Origin: Mariannaea sp. PMI_226
Taxonomy: Eukaryota; Ascomycota; Sordariomycetes; Hypocreales; Nectriaceae
Length of the DNA: 64,000 bases
Direction: 5' to 3'
Assembly (NCBI GenBank): GCA_024336345.1
Contig: JANFOG010000013.1
Span: 1,116,001 to 1,180,000, forward strand
Numbering within the stretch: position 1 is the first letter of the stretch; each line of letters begins with the position of its first letter. The notes beneath the pieces are model-generated. The model saw nothing but the letters and a program-made list of their open reading frames with translations. It was not told the origin of the DNA and did not search any database. Shown here piece by piece: positions 34,219 through 47,878 of this stretch. Made by a program: the position numbers and the translations under genes.

Positions 34219-36217
34219 TCATCCGACAAACACTAAGCAATTGTTAGATTCAGTAGGCAAAACAATGAACACAACAACCTTCTGAATGGACATACCTTGC
34301 CACTTTTGGTCCTCCATAACGTTGAGCCAATGCAATTTGCCCCTGATCGTATATTCATCTCCCGGCCCTGAGTTAGGCTGCTCCGTCAGTGACGAGCGAC
34401 TTTCAGTCACATACATGTCACGCCGTGCCCAAGTAGCCTGCACAATCTCCCAGCAAGTATCTACGTTTCTCACTCGGAGTCTCGATATCATTGCCTCCCA
34501 TCGCTGCTTTGCCCACTCACGGTCTTCCTCGTCCTTCAGTTCGCAACTAGCTGCTAGCAGGGGAAATATATGAAGATTGGTCATGCGACTTATCGAAGGG
34601 ATGCTAGCCAGTTTCAAGAGAACTTTTCTGGCGAGCTCCTCTGATGCGAGAGAATGGATTTCAGGAACAGCTTGATGAAGATGTAACAAGGCCGCATATC
34701 GTAACGCTTCAGCTGTCTGGATGGAATGTTGCAGGCTAAACAGGGGCTCTCCGAAGGATTCAAGCGCGTCAAGATTTGGCGCCTGCCACTGCTGTAGTTG
34801 TACGTATAACTCGCTGGCCTGGCTAACGAGAGTCAGGCTATTTCTTTGAACCTTACGAACTCTGCTAACCAAGCACATCACCCCATCAACCAAAGGGAAC
34901 AGAGAAGTGGCACATCCCAATAGAGGATCGATTTCGTGAGTGGTCCCGCTCAGGATAGGGTCTAAAAATGATAAAACTTTCTCAGGCAGATGGTGGGCCT
35001 TTTCTTCTTTGCGGCGTGTGATACCGGAGATGACATGAAGGTAGACAAAGGTAGTGATCAGATACTTTAGTCTGGCAGCGTTTGGACTCGTGAGGTGAAA
35101 AAGCTCCTGTTCTGTAGGGAACCTCTCCTTGATCAGCTGTCTTGCATTATCCAGGTGTCTATTGGTTATGCTTTTGGGAAATTTCCAGCCCTCTGCAAAT
35201 ACCAATGCAACAGAAGCTGCCAGGGATGGCACGATACGTTTTTCTCTCTCAATCATAAGCCATTTGTTGCTTTCTTCCATATCCTCTGTGCCTTCTGTGT
35301 ACATATTAGGTATGTCGTATGAACAATGGAAGGCCGCCATGCAGGAGATGGCGTGAGAAACAGCACGAGATTCCTGAGAGAGCGGTAAAATGAGGGTTCG
35401 CCAAGGATTATCGGTTGGTCCATCCTTGATGGACAAGATTCCACAGGTCTGTTGGTCGAAGTATATCCTGAGCATTCCAGAGGCTGAATTAGATGGCCTA
35501 AGCTGTACAGGACTTGGTGTCCAAGAATCAATGGTGTTGAACTCGGCCGGCTCGAAAGCGACATCTTGCGGTATCCACGGACCCAGTGCCATTGATATCT
35601 CTAACTGGTTATGGTTGGCCTCACTAGACTTATCATCCACTTGGTGATCGAATTGTTCGATTCCTTCCGCGGCATCGGATAAATTGAAGAGGTAAATGTC
35701 AAGAGGGAAATCGGGTTCTTGTGTCACTGGACACTCATCCACACAAGGCTCACTCGTAGCTGAGTTTCCATCCCCCAACGTGGTCACAGACAACTCGGCA
35801 GAGGCAATACTGTCGCTGTCCGGTGACAATTTTCCAGCACATGTATTGTGGTAGCAGTCCTCGGTGCTGATTAACTGTCGCTCAAATCGAGTAGCTGAAT
35901 CATCATGACTGAACCTGATTCGAGATTGCGCGTTGCTCTTCGCTATCGGATCGGGCGAGGTTTTGATCTTGTTGACAGTCCGCCACCGCAACTCGGCCTT
36001 TGGATACCCTGCACATGGGATCCTGGCTCTCTGACATCGCATGCAGCTCGGTCGAGTTTCGTCGCATTTTTGTCGTTTGCCCTTGCATGTCGCACAGCCT
36101 ATGGGAGGAGGGGGTTAGCCAGATTCCATGGACCGCTTTGACAAGTCGAGCAATGACTGCAGACATTGAAAATGCAACAACTGACTAACCGTTTCGACTC
36201 CGTAGTCTCGTCGACAT
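34219..36217 (-). CDS. Zn(2)Cys(6) transcription factor with Fungal_trans_2-like C-terminus
   Basis: Three exons, in transcript order 36217-36190, 36098-34296 and 34232-34219, give 614 aa. The 28-bp first exon encodes MSTRLRSRN, and the 91-bp intron joins it to the zinc cluster CATCKGKRQKCDE, with Cys at 11, 14, 21, 28, 31 and 38 (C-x2-C-x6-C-x6-C-x2-C-x6-C). Most of the rest is helical, as in the Acr-2-like fungal regulators (for example VSHAISCMAAFH and LLGCATSLFPLVDG). The last intron is 63 bp, a multiple of three, so the unspliced frame also stays open; I prefer splicing because it has a GTATGT donor and a CTAAC branch site. It lies between the decayed aldehyde dehydrogenase and the amine permease, so it may control that group. 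Nuclear. Confidence 0.85.
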
Positions 36218-38241
36218 TCTTTCCGACTCGCTGTATCTGATTTCCGCTTTTCAAACGAGGCGATCGTTTGTGGTAGTTGGTTGAGGGTCAAGAAATACGA
36301 AGAAACGCGGGGATATTGCGCATGGATAATAATGCTCCAACTCAAATACTTTTTGAGCAGTATTGTACGCCTGACAGTTCATTTATGGGCGGGGATGTGG
36401 CAACCGAAACTACATTGCCCAGGTACCTATTTAAGGCAAGGAGGGTAGCTAATGCTTTTGAGTGTGGCAAGGCTTCAGATACATAGTACCGTGTTAGTAC
36501 CTAAGCTGGTTGGGACCCACAGCCGCGAAGTGAAATCTGAGAAAGCCGAGGGAACGCTTGGATCCCTCGACGGCGTGCGACTTGCTTTAATACTTTCTGC
36601 ACCACCTTGATTTGCGCTGCTCTAAAGTCACGCCAAGACAGTGGTCGGTTTGTTTTGGAGAGGGCCGGTATCCGGCCTGTATTAAGTGGAACGCGCATTG
36701 TGCGATACTGTACTGTATGTACCTGGTGTAGTGAATGCGGGGTAAAGGATGTATCAAACTACAAGTGATCGATGTGCCGCGTATTCCGTAGTTATGAGTT
36801 GATCAGGGCAGTGATCGCTCGAAATCATAAACATGCGTGAATATTTCTCAATAGTGTTAGATAGTACTAAGATCACTTTTCTATTTCAACTCTCCTTAAA
36901 TTAAATAAATCTCTATTGGTGAAATGCTGGTGTTGTCAATTTCCTGAACTGTTCCGAGGTGAGCATATGGACCACTGGATTGAGGATATCAGCCAGTTTC
37001 GCAATTTCATTCCAGGTCGTTTAACCCTTTTTCGCCTGTGTCGGATCTCACAAGATATCAAGAGCTCTGGTAGTATGGAATTTCTATTCCAAACCATGTT
37101 TTTCCACAACCTACTTGACAATAAATATATAAAATACCTTAAGTCAGCTAACTGAGCAACTACCTTTATGTTGTGCTTTGGCGACGTGACTCTCCTATTT
37201 GGGACACGTCCGTGACTATTTAGGAAACAGGGGGAAAAACGTTTTGATTGGTCAAGTAGGAGACGTATCGGCCGATGTGGATATAAAAACCCAGCCGTCC
37301 GAATCTTTTGACAGTCATCGAGTTCATCATCCCGAATTCAAGTTATTTTTTAGGCCATGTAAGTTCAGTCCTTTCGTAATGTTTTTGATCAGATTCTTCG
37401 GGTCGTAATGTGGTTTTCAGATTTTTTATATCTATTATGTTATTTATTTACGAATTTTCCAGCCACACGCGCTTGAACAGAATTCATTTTTGGACCGCAG
37501 CAGCTGTCGTTCTTGGGCTGGTTGTGGTGTTTTCTTGTGATGACTTCAGCCTTTTGACGCCTAAATATAGTATATAAAATAGAGGACCTACATATAAGGG
37601 TTTTGAAAATTGGCCCACCTATTAGTAAATGAGGCTGCTCCTGGCCTCAGGATGACCAATATGATACCGATTATGTACTAAGCTTATCGGCAAGAGAAGC
37701 CTGATTTGGCAATTTTTCGCAATGGCTTGCTGGATGTCTATTGTGGTAGTGAAGTGGGCAATTTGGACCAATTATTTAACATTCCGAGGGCTTGAGGGTA
37801 GATTCTTATGTATATTTGGTTAGACTAAGCGATGGTGGCTGTTCGTCTAAGATACACACTGTGCTCCAGCCTGCTGGTGCCGTCTCTCTCATAATAAGGG
37901 TGTCCGCTCAAAGTACTGTAACCCCCCATCGGCCTCCACCCCCGCAATCATGGGGATTGGGATTGAGGGAGATCGAGGTTGGTGGATCTGCTGTTATTTC
38001 TTAATTAGGCAAAGGGAGGTTTCTGACTCCCTCAACTATGCTGGATGACTTGGGCTTCTGATCCTAGTTGAAACAAAGAACCAGCATAGGGAAGAGCCCA
38101 GTCCAAATAACTTTTCTGATAGCATTCCAACGTATAAAGCAAAGATGCTCCCTCATGAAACTTCTCTATATCTATCACCGAGGGCGTTTCCCACGTTATC
38201 ATTTCGTCTTAGCACGCATTTTAAACTAGTACCTAGCCACG
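36218..38241. other. 2-kb intergenic interval
   Basis: It contains the promoters of the divergent Zn2Cys6 gene and permease. No gene seen. Short frames (for example 36916-37155) lack motifs. Confidence 0.4.
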
Positions 38242-39882
38242 ATGTCGCAGGGCAATCTCGACTTTTCAAAATCTGAAATGAAGTCTGACCCCAGTAAGCC
38301 CACTGAGAGGGAATCCCAGAGTGGCAGTGTCCTTTATACTACCCGAACAACCGACATTGAAACATTGGAAAACCTTGGCTATAAATCGTCCAACCTGGAA
38401 CGAAATCGATCTACGCGCACTCTCCTTTTCCAGTCTCTCGCCATTGAAGCCATCCCGTTCGGCATAGGTGGCCCTCTTATCAGTGCTATCTATGGCGGTG
38501 GTCCGTTGGCTCTCTTCGTCGGTTGGATCGTTGTTGTGGTCTTGAGCCAGTGTGTTGCTTTATCCGTAGCAGAGCTAGCGTCACGGTACCCAACTTCGGC
38601 GGGGCCCCATTACTGGTCATTTCAAATCGCTTCCCGTGGCAAGGCTGCGTTGTCATTTGTGACAGGATGGACTTGGCTTATCGCGAACTGGACGATCACG
38701 CTCTCCGTCAACTTTGGCTTTGCCTCTCTTCTTGCCGGGACAATAACAATGCTGAAACCGGAGTGGGTAGCAACACCGTGGCAACTCTTGCTGATGCTCT
38801 ATGCCATACTTTTCTTTTCAATGGTGATTTGCATATTTGCAAATCGCTGGTTGTCAATTATTGATACACTCGCTGCGGGATTCATTGGGCTGACAATTAT
38901 CATCATCCTGATTGCGCTCTCGGTTAAGGCTGATGCTGGTCGGCATGATGCCGCGTATGCCCTGGGCCATTTCGACAAGAGCTTTTCTGGATGGGGAAAC
39001 TTTACCTTCCTCATTGGCCTTCTGCCATCCGCGTATGTCTTCTCCGCAGTTGGCATGATATCTGCCATGGCAGAGGAATGCAAAGACCCAGCAGTAAAAG
39101 TCCCCAAGGCCATAGGGCTTACCATCCCAGTTCAGGGCGTGGCCGGTCTCTTTTTCATTCTTCCCATCTGCTTCACTATGCCCCCTCTTGAAGACTTGAT
39201 TACTGCACCATATGGCCAGGCGTTGCCAGTTCTCTTTCGCTCAGTCATGGGCAATGACGCTGGCGGGCTTGGGCTTTTGATGCTTGTCTTAATCCTCACC
39301 TTGGGCTGCAGCTTGAGCATCACCGTTGCTGCGTCTCGATGTACGTGGGCGTTTTCTCGAGATGACGCGATTCCCGGTGCCCACCTTTTATGTCGCGTTG
39401 ACAAAAATCTTGGGGTTCCGGTGAATGCCATCGCCCTGGTTACCGTGGTGCAGATGCTTCTTGGTCTCATCAACCTCGGAAGCTCTTCTGCATTCACGGC
39501 ATTTGTGTCTGTCGGTGTGATGGCTCTGGAGATCAGCTATCTTATCCCTGTTGCCATCAGCCTGTTTCATGAGAGCAAGGAGGTCAATGCAGCTAGATTT
39601 ACTTGCGGTCCTGTAATTGGAACTGCGGTAAACTGTGCTGCGGTTGCCTGGATTATTTTCCAGGTAGTTCTTTTCAGTATGCCAACAGCTCTTCCCGTCA
39701 CGGCGGTTACTATGAATTACTCCAGCGTTGTATTCGTTGCCTTCGCAGTACTATCTGCTGTGTGGTACACTATCCACGCTCGTAAAGGTAGGTCAAGTTT
39801 TATGGTAATCGCAAAGAAGATCTATGCTAACCTATTTACAGTCTACAGCGGGCCACCAGCTAGTGATGGAGTCTCATCATAG
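38242..39882 (+). CDS. APC-family amine/amino-acid permease (GABA/choline type)
   Basis: Two exons (38242-39787, 39842-39882) give 528 aa. The intron is 54 bp, a multiple of three, so the frame stays open through it. Splicing is preferred because it yields HARK-VYSGPP, the usual C-terminal motif of this family (Lys-x-Tyr-x-Gly-Pro-Pro). A soluble N-terminus of about 60 aa is followed by about 12 helices, with signatures IEAIPFGIGGPLISA, YPTSAGPHYWSF (family: Ala-Gly-Gln/Pro-Tyr-His/Tyr-Trp), FSAVGMISAMAEECKDPAVKVPKAI and SRDDAIP. These place it in the fungal APC branch that takes up GABA, choline or polyamines (Uga4/Hnm1-like), at the plasma membrane. It is convergent with the amine oxidase, which suggests an amine substrate. 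Intact. Confidence 0.9.
   Translation: MSQGNLDFSKSEMKSDPSKPTERESQSGSVLYTTRTTDIETLENLGYKSSNLERNRSTRTLLFQSLAIEAIPFGIGGPLISAIYGGGPLALFVGWIVVVVLSQCVALSVAELASRYPTSAGPHYWSFQIASRGKAALSFVTGWTWLIANWTITLSVNFGFASLLAGTITMLKPEWVATPWQLLLMLYAILFFSMVICIFANRWLSIIDTLAAGFIGLTIIIILIALSVKADAGRHDAAYALGHFDKSFSGWGNFTFLIGLLPSAYVFSAVGMISAMAEECKDPAVKVPKAIGLTIPVQGVAGLFFILPICFTMPPLEDLITAPYGQALPVLFRSVMGNDAGGLGLLMLVLILTLGCSLSITVAASRCTWAFSRDDAIPGAHLLCRVDKNLGVPVNAIALVTVVQMLLGLINLGSSSAFTAFVSVGVMALEISYLIPVAISLFHESKEVNAARFTCGPVIGTAVNCAAVAWIIFQVVLFSMPTALPVTAVTMNYSSVVFVAFAVLSAVWYTIHARKGRSSFMVIAKKIYANLFTVYSGPPASDGVSS
39788..39841 (+). other. Three-n intron (54 bp) in the permease gene
   Basis: GTAGGT donor, GCTAAC branch-like sequence and TTTACAG acceptor. 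Retention would add 18 residues without a stop, but only the spliced form gives the family's C-terminal motif. Confidence 0.65.
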
Positions 39883-40448
39883 TTGCGGAGTTGTTTGGTA
39901 CATATTCAGCTACCTTTCGAGATGGACTGGCTATTTCTACTTTCATATTGTATCGTCTTATATGGTCTGGGAATGTATGAAGTACTTATTCGTAATTTCC
40001 ATGTTCTGAAAGCTGCAACATTGTCTGTTCGATTATAATTGACCCTGGTATGCCGACTCGATGTTGGAGCTACGAACCAGTTTTCCAAGGTGTCGTGTGC
40101 GAATATTGATGGAATATGCAAAAATTATTTGTTCAAAAGCTATTGAAGATTGTGAGTGTCCCTACCCCATAAAAGTTTAAACTCCCTGTGTAATATTTAC
40201 ATAGACAGGCAACACATAAATGGAACTATTGCTATTGGCTCGTGCAAAGTCTCCCTCTGGTATGCAACAGAACCCATGAGATGCCAAAACAACAGCACTT
40301 TGACAGGTTAAGCTGGTTTATGAGAGCACTGGCGATTCCACGCCATGGATAGCTGAGTTCTTCAATGATCAAGGATGTCAAATTATGCACAAGAATGCTT
40401 TCTCAAACTAAGCGTAGTCCTGCCTATCTATGTATCAGGAGTGACCGT
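39883..40448. other. Convergent intergenic region
   Basis: Lies between the 3' ends of permease and amine oxidase and should hold both 3' ends. No other feature seen. Confidence 0.4.
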
Positions 40449-42770
<2,322 letters not shown>

Positions 42771-43070
42771 CGCTATAATGGAGTTACGGCTCGCCGTATT
42801 GTCAAATGCCTTAAGAGCAGCTACTTAAGAATGCCTCTCCAGGCTCCATATTTGCACAAGATAATGCTTCTACACATTCAGCTTAAATAGTATACGATGG
42901 CTACAAAAATGGGCAGAAGAGAATGAGGTTATTCAAGCGGAGTGGACTATATTTACTAGGTCTTAATCCGGTCGAAAATGTATGAAAATTGCTAATGGAA
43001 GGGATCTGTAAGAGATATTCCATATTCCCATCAATGAAGAAATACCAGGTATCAATAGGCTTACTCTGAA
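42771..43070 (+). mobile_element. Tc1/mariner-type transposase remnant
   Basis: Short blocks occur in the family order with stops and shifts between them. NGVTARRIVKCLK near 42779 corresponds to the 'NGVTAxxY' part of the DDE domain. FAQDNASTHSA near 42851 corresponds to the second catalytic Asp motif (QDNAPxHTA). GLNPVENV near 42960 corresponds to the third motif region (PDLNPIENxW), with a TGA in place of the Trp. This is an inactive relic. I could not find its inverted repeats. Confidence 0.65.
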
Positions 43071-44190
43071 AGGCTACTTCGAAAATATGGGAAGGCTAAG
43101 CGGGTTCCAAACCCTTATCAAGTCAACGGACAACAGACTGGAAGCTCTAGAAGCCGCAAATGGCTGGTACATAAAAATACTAAGCTAAGCCAATGTTCTA
43201 CAATGGCTACTTCAACAAAAATCTCACTCTAAAGTCTTATCAATAAACACCAACTTGGCTGAGAAAAGCCACTTCAAATTGGGCTTGCAAATTAGTGTTG
43301 TTTGGTCATAATGGGCGTGCGACGTCGCTGTTGTCCTACCCCCAACCCCACTGTAAGTACTCAAGTTGGCCGTCACCGTGTCTTCGAGCCTCCAGATCGT
43401 TGGTTCTCCATATCATTGTCTGCGATACTTTAAACCACAAACATCGTCTCTATCATTTCACTTGTACATGAGGCCACTCTTCACTCGCGTACAATATCAG
43501 CCACTGGCGCTTACAGCAGCAAGCTTTGTCCATGAATCACTAACGGCAACTAGCTACCTATAACAATGTAGAGACTACGAAAATCTCGTCTGCAGTCAGA
43601 TCATAACATTCTCCAATCAAATTGCTTCCCTATACTACCTCCATATGCAATTCAATTAACTTCTCCTGTGCGCTCGGGTCGCTCCCGTCCCGTTTGTTCA
43701 ATCTCTCATGCAAGAAAGCCATACGCTTACCAAATTCTTTCTCCTCGTTCCAAGTGAACCCACGTCCTCACGAAAATAGCCCCAATTTCCTCGGGCCGAC
43801 TAAGTTGTACTATGGTAGAGCCAGCTTGCTGGTGTGCTTACATATATTAGCGGAGGTGATAGCAGGTCGTTGCTCAAAGGGATGGATTAAATTGCCTTGT
43901 TAGAGAGAACTAGATTATTGGTACAGTTATTTCCAGTCTTTTGCCAAGGTCTCTCATTCCAGTCAATTTGGTAGAGCAACGGGCTTGAAAGCCTTGCGAG
44001 TGCCTCACGTGACCAATCACGTTCAACATTTAAACATATCTAATATTCAACACGTCACAATGATGGCTGTAGACGTGTGGTGGGGTCAGAGCAACCAAAG
44101 TTGATGCAAGCAATTGCCCGCAGAACTTGTTCGCCTGTTTTATCTTTGGGTAAGTTTTAACTAAATAGATCTTGCCCAGGAAGCCCCAAA
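43071..44190. other. Intergenic
   Basis: No gene seen. One TCGGGCCGA word at 43791-43799 resembles the candidate Zn2Cys6 site seen elsewhere in the window. Frames at 43366-43903 lack motifs. Confidence 0.35.
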
Positions 44191-45834
44191 ATGTTCGAAT
44201 TAGAGCGCCAGAGAATCCTGGAATCTAGTCTGTGGGAACCACGGAATGGGTGCCTCGGCTATCTAGAGGCATGTAGCTGCGTTGACATTGGTAAGGTTGA
44301 TTTATTAGATGGCGTGGCTAGCCTGTGGTTTGTGTTCATAAGTGGAAGCTAAGCAACTGTTAGAAGGCAACACTCTATCACCACATTGCAGGAGTGGTTA
44401 CTTGCAGGACGCTGAGGTGGACGACTGGTCGTCTCAAAAAGGCCAATTCGCATCTAGGACACCCGCTTCTATCCGTGTGCTGATGTGTGAACGAGTGGGC
44501 TGGGTGCCTCTTGGCTTTGCCATGAGCAAGCGTTCATTCTTATCAGTAGAAGGAGCGTTCGGCCTCCCACCTGAGGCGCTTCCCATCCTGAATCTCAACA
44601 GGGGGCAAGAGTACTACAATGCGACGTTCAACAGTGGCGACAATAGTCAGTCAATGAGTTCTATTGGTTAGCCCCCAAATTAGAAAGAACTATGCTGGAG
44701 ATGGTCATTTATATATCAGCCCTTACAATCAAGCTTCCGCAACTGTTTCAGCTGGGAAACCTCGGTCTATCACTCACCCATTGCTTCCAAACTGGCAAAA
44801 CGTTGGCCTTTATACATGGGTGGCATGTCTTTGCAAACGAAAACCACGTTACCGGAGAACCCGTAATTCCTCATGCAGGGAGAATCCAGGAACTGATCCA
44901 ACCCACACACTCACTTTGGACTCATCCACTGCTATTGCCGGTAATTCTCCTACAGGAACACCTTTTCAGAGCGTACTTGCGAAACAGTGAGCTGTGGAGG
45001 ATTGTGCAAAGCATTGAAAAAAACCTCGGTGTTACACGCTCCGGTCCTCTTGTTATGGCTGAATTTGGCGTCACAAACGAAATGAAACAGATCATCGCGA
45101 AAGAAGAAGACAGAATACGGCTGACGGCTATCCTAAATACAGCGGCGGCGGATATCTCTGGTGTAATCAGAGTTCTGAAATGGGATCAGCAATACACTCG
45201 ATTTCCTCATCGAGTCAAGGACCGAATCGATAAATACCACGGCCAAGGCCCTCTCAGTGTGTGTTCCGAGTTGGCCAGTGCGATCGAATTCCTAGATAGC
45301 CATGTTTCATCTGCTGAAGACTTTGCTGGCTCGATGCGCTCGAGGCTGGATCTACAACTGAACGTGGTGCGTGAAACCTCCTATCTCCCGCAAAATAAAA
45401 GAATGTACTGATGCAAGAAATTGCATACAGCTATATAATCTTATTGCACATGCCAGTGCTGATCTCAACCTCAGAATTGCTTCCATGGCCGGTCTCGATA
45501 GCGCAGCCATGAAGACACTTACTTTTGTGACGATAGCGTTTCTCCCCGCAACATTCATTGCCGTCAGTTCCTTCTCTGCATAACTACTTCATAAAGCTAA
45601 CCATCACTCAAGACTCTTTTTAGTATGCCAATGTTTCAGTGGGAGTCCGGTGGAAAAGATACTATTTCGTCGAAATTTTGGTTTTACTGGGTGGTTAGTG
45701 TACCTCTAACGCTATTTATGGCGGCTGGATGGCGAGTATGGTGGCATTATCAGAAAAGTTACTACGCGGGCGTTTATCGGAATGGATATCAAGGTGAAGC
45801 TTCTGTATCTGGACAAAACACGATCTCTAAGTAG
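44191..45834 (+). CDS. CorA-like divalent-cation transporter family protein
   Basis: Five exons (44191-44290, 44343-44666, 44720-45366, 45431-45562, 45613-45834) give 474 aa. The first intron rejoins SCVDI to VEAKQLLEG. The third rejoins LQLNV-LYNLIAH. The last uses an internal acceptor to give FLPATFIA-TLFSMPMFQWE, the usual first membrane helix and loop of fungal CorA-like proteins. The second intron (44667-44719) is the least certain, but it removes a stop and joins the soluble domain (ERVGWVPLGFAMSKRSFLSVEGAFGLP) to LTIKLPQLFQLGN. Two C-terminal helices are present. The GMN motif that marks true CorA magnesium channels is not seen; the position reads Ser-Met-Pro, as in the fungal subgroup, so magnesium transport is not assured. 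Probably a membrane protein. No functional neighbours. Confidence 0.75.
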
Positions 45835-47878
45835 CAGGGCATGAGTGTGTGAGGTGAAAGAAGGGAGGTTGACTCAGAGGTCCTCGAGACTCGAGTGAGG
45901 CCCAGTTAGACAAATATACAAGAGTCATAGTAGCACTTTTCACGTCTATGCTTATTGAAAAAGGGATAATTAATAAGAGTTAGAGAAGGCATAATAGTGC
46001 CTGTTGGAGTGACCAAGAGTGTTTGCGTTCTTACCAACACTAATGTAAGCCAACCAAGTTATATGTAATAAGGAAACTGTTATATATGGGAGACAACAGA
46101 ATGCTACGACCATTGCGACTATTGCTGGATATTTTAGGCCTATTGGCGGAGTGGATATTGCTTCCTTTCTTTGTTACATTATAGCTACCTTACGCATTAA
46201 AAAACAAGTCCAAAGAATAAAAATAAGAATCAAAAGAGCAGCCAATTTGCTCGCCTCTTATTCTTCAATCACTTGCCATCTATCTATTATATTAAATTAG
46301 CTATTATTATTCCTATAATCATCATGTCTAGAGCTAACCCACAGCTAGTTGCTGAGCACGACATCCAGTATGAGCCCCAGGCCTAACTATGTGCCCCATT
46401 CTTTGGTCTGGATATGGCGCATCCAGTGCGAAACCGGCGTCCCCCCCTCCTCTCGCGACAATAACCAATCCATAGTCTACGAGAACTTCCGCCAAAGAAA
46501 TCAGCTCAAATAGCAGTGTCGAGGCTAGCCATCCACCTTTCATAGCTGGCCTGCAGGGAGATCAACTCCGATGAAACCTCCACCTACGCTCAATTGGTGC
46601 TAATAATTGCAGGGGAACGGCTGTGATAAAAATATCAATGTCAACTCCATAGACATTTTTAACTAAGAATTAAAAAGGGAAAAAAAAGAAAAGAAAAAAA
46701 AAATGTGTGGTAACAATGCAAGATGATTGAGCCTTAATCTGGAAGCCCAGGCAGGAGGTTACCTAGGCAGATTAGTTACACAGTTTAGATTTAGACACTG
46801 AATATTCTAGAGAGCTATTAATGACTCTCGAGTATTAATCAGTAACATACGACGGAGGTATTGGTGTACTCTGTTATAGGGTGTAGAAAATATGCGCTTG
46901 CCATTTCCGTGTCCTATGTCCAGAGACATGCAAATGATGGAAATATTTGGCTATGTTAAAGTCTTTCGAAACTTATACTAATTCATGATAGAAAGGCATC
47001 ATGCTTGAGAATACTCCAACAGTGACCGTAGAAATCGTCAAATTCAACGCAATCTGTAACAATAAATTTGACGGTGTATTTATAGCTGTACGAGTCAGAA
47101 AGTATACCTTATGTATATTATCTGTGTTTCTTCATGAAATCTTCAATAGCTATTGACTATATATCATACTCTCATTTAAACGTCTTACCGAGAGAATCCT
47201 AGCCACTTCTGTGTTTCCTTCCTAAACAACTTTATCCGTTTCCGCTTTCAAGTTTGTTCAAATAATTACCGTTATATGCATTTTCAATAATTTATGTTTC
47301 CTATTAATATGGCATAAGAAGTACTAACGGGATAAAACGAAAATGCTTGAATCGATCGTATACACGAGGTTGGCCTGACTGATTACTCTATGGGGAACGG
47401 AGCTATATAAGCGTCCTCAATATGAAGCTCCATCTATTTAAAATACGCCAGGCTAAGTATTTCCAGAGCTTCATTCCTCCCCGCCATGACCTTGCAAGGC
47501 TCATGGGTCCAACCCTAGATGTTCACTCCATTTTCGATCACCTTCCAGCTTTGCGGATCTGGAAGTAGTGAAGGGACTGTGGCGTATTGGCGTACGTTCT
47601 TGCAAGTGAATACTACACTAGGCTACGAGGAACGGGTACGAGAAAATAGCCAACGTTGAAACAATACGTAGTGTAGGCAGAATGAATTTTCAGGTAGCGG
47701 CAGGAGTTAGCCATCCTGGGGTAGACAATCTATGGATTCTTCTTTCAAATGTTATAAACTTCGTAAACTAATCCGGCCTCTCAACCAGGTTGTATTTGAA
47801 GCAAGCCAGAATGAAGAGAATGCGACTCTCAGCCGGACCAGGTTATAATGTACCGATCCTATGTTGCTAAACCATTTA
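45835..47878. other. 2-kb intergenic interval
   Basis: No intact gene. A minus-strand run at about 47490-47640 stays coherent for some 45 codons around a TAG (Asn-Ile-stop-Gly-Trp-Thr-His-Glu) and may be decayed coding sequence of unknown family. A purine tract lies at 46672-46703. Confidence 0.35.
46672..46703. repeat. A-rich purine tract
   Basis: 32 nt of A with a few G, low complexity, non-coding. Confidence 0.85.

Noticed and set aside
44664..44990. Alternative frame across the CorA-like gene's third exon
   Set aside because: The other frame gives family-like helices and joins in phase with the exons on both sides; this one ends without any motif.
47490..47640. Minus-strand coherent run around a TAG left of the glucanase
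   Set aside because: Only about 45 codons and no family match; left as an unexplained trace and not called a pseudogene.
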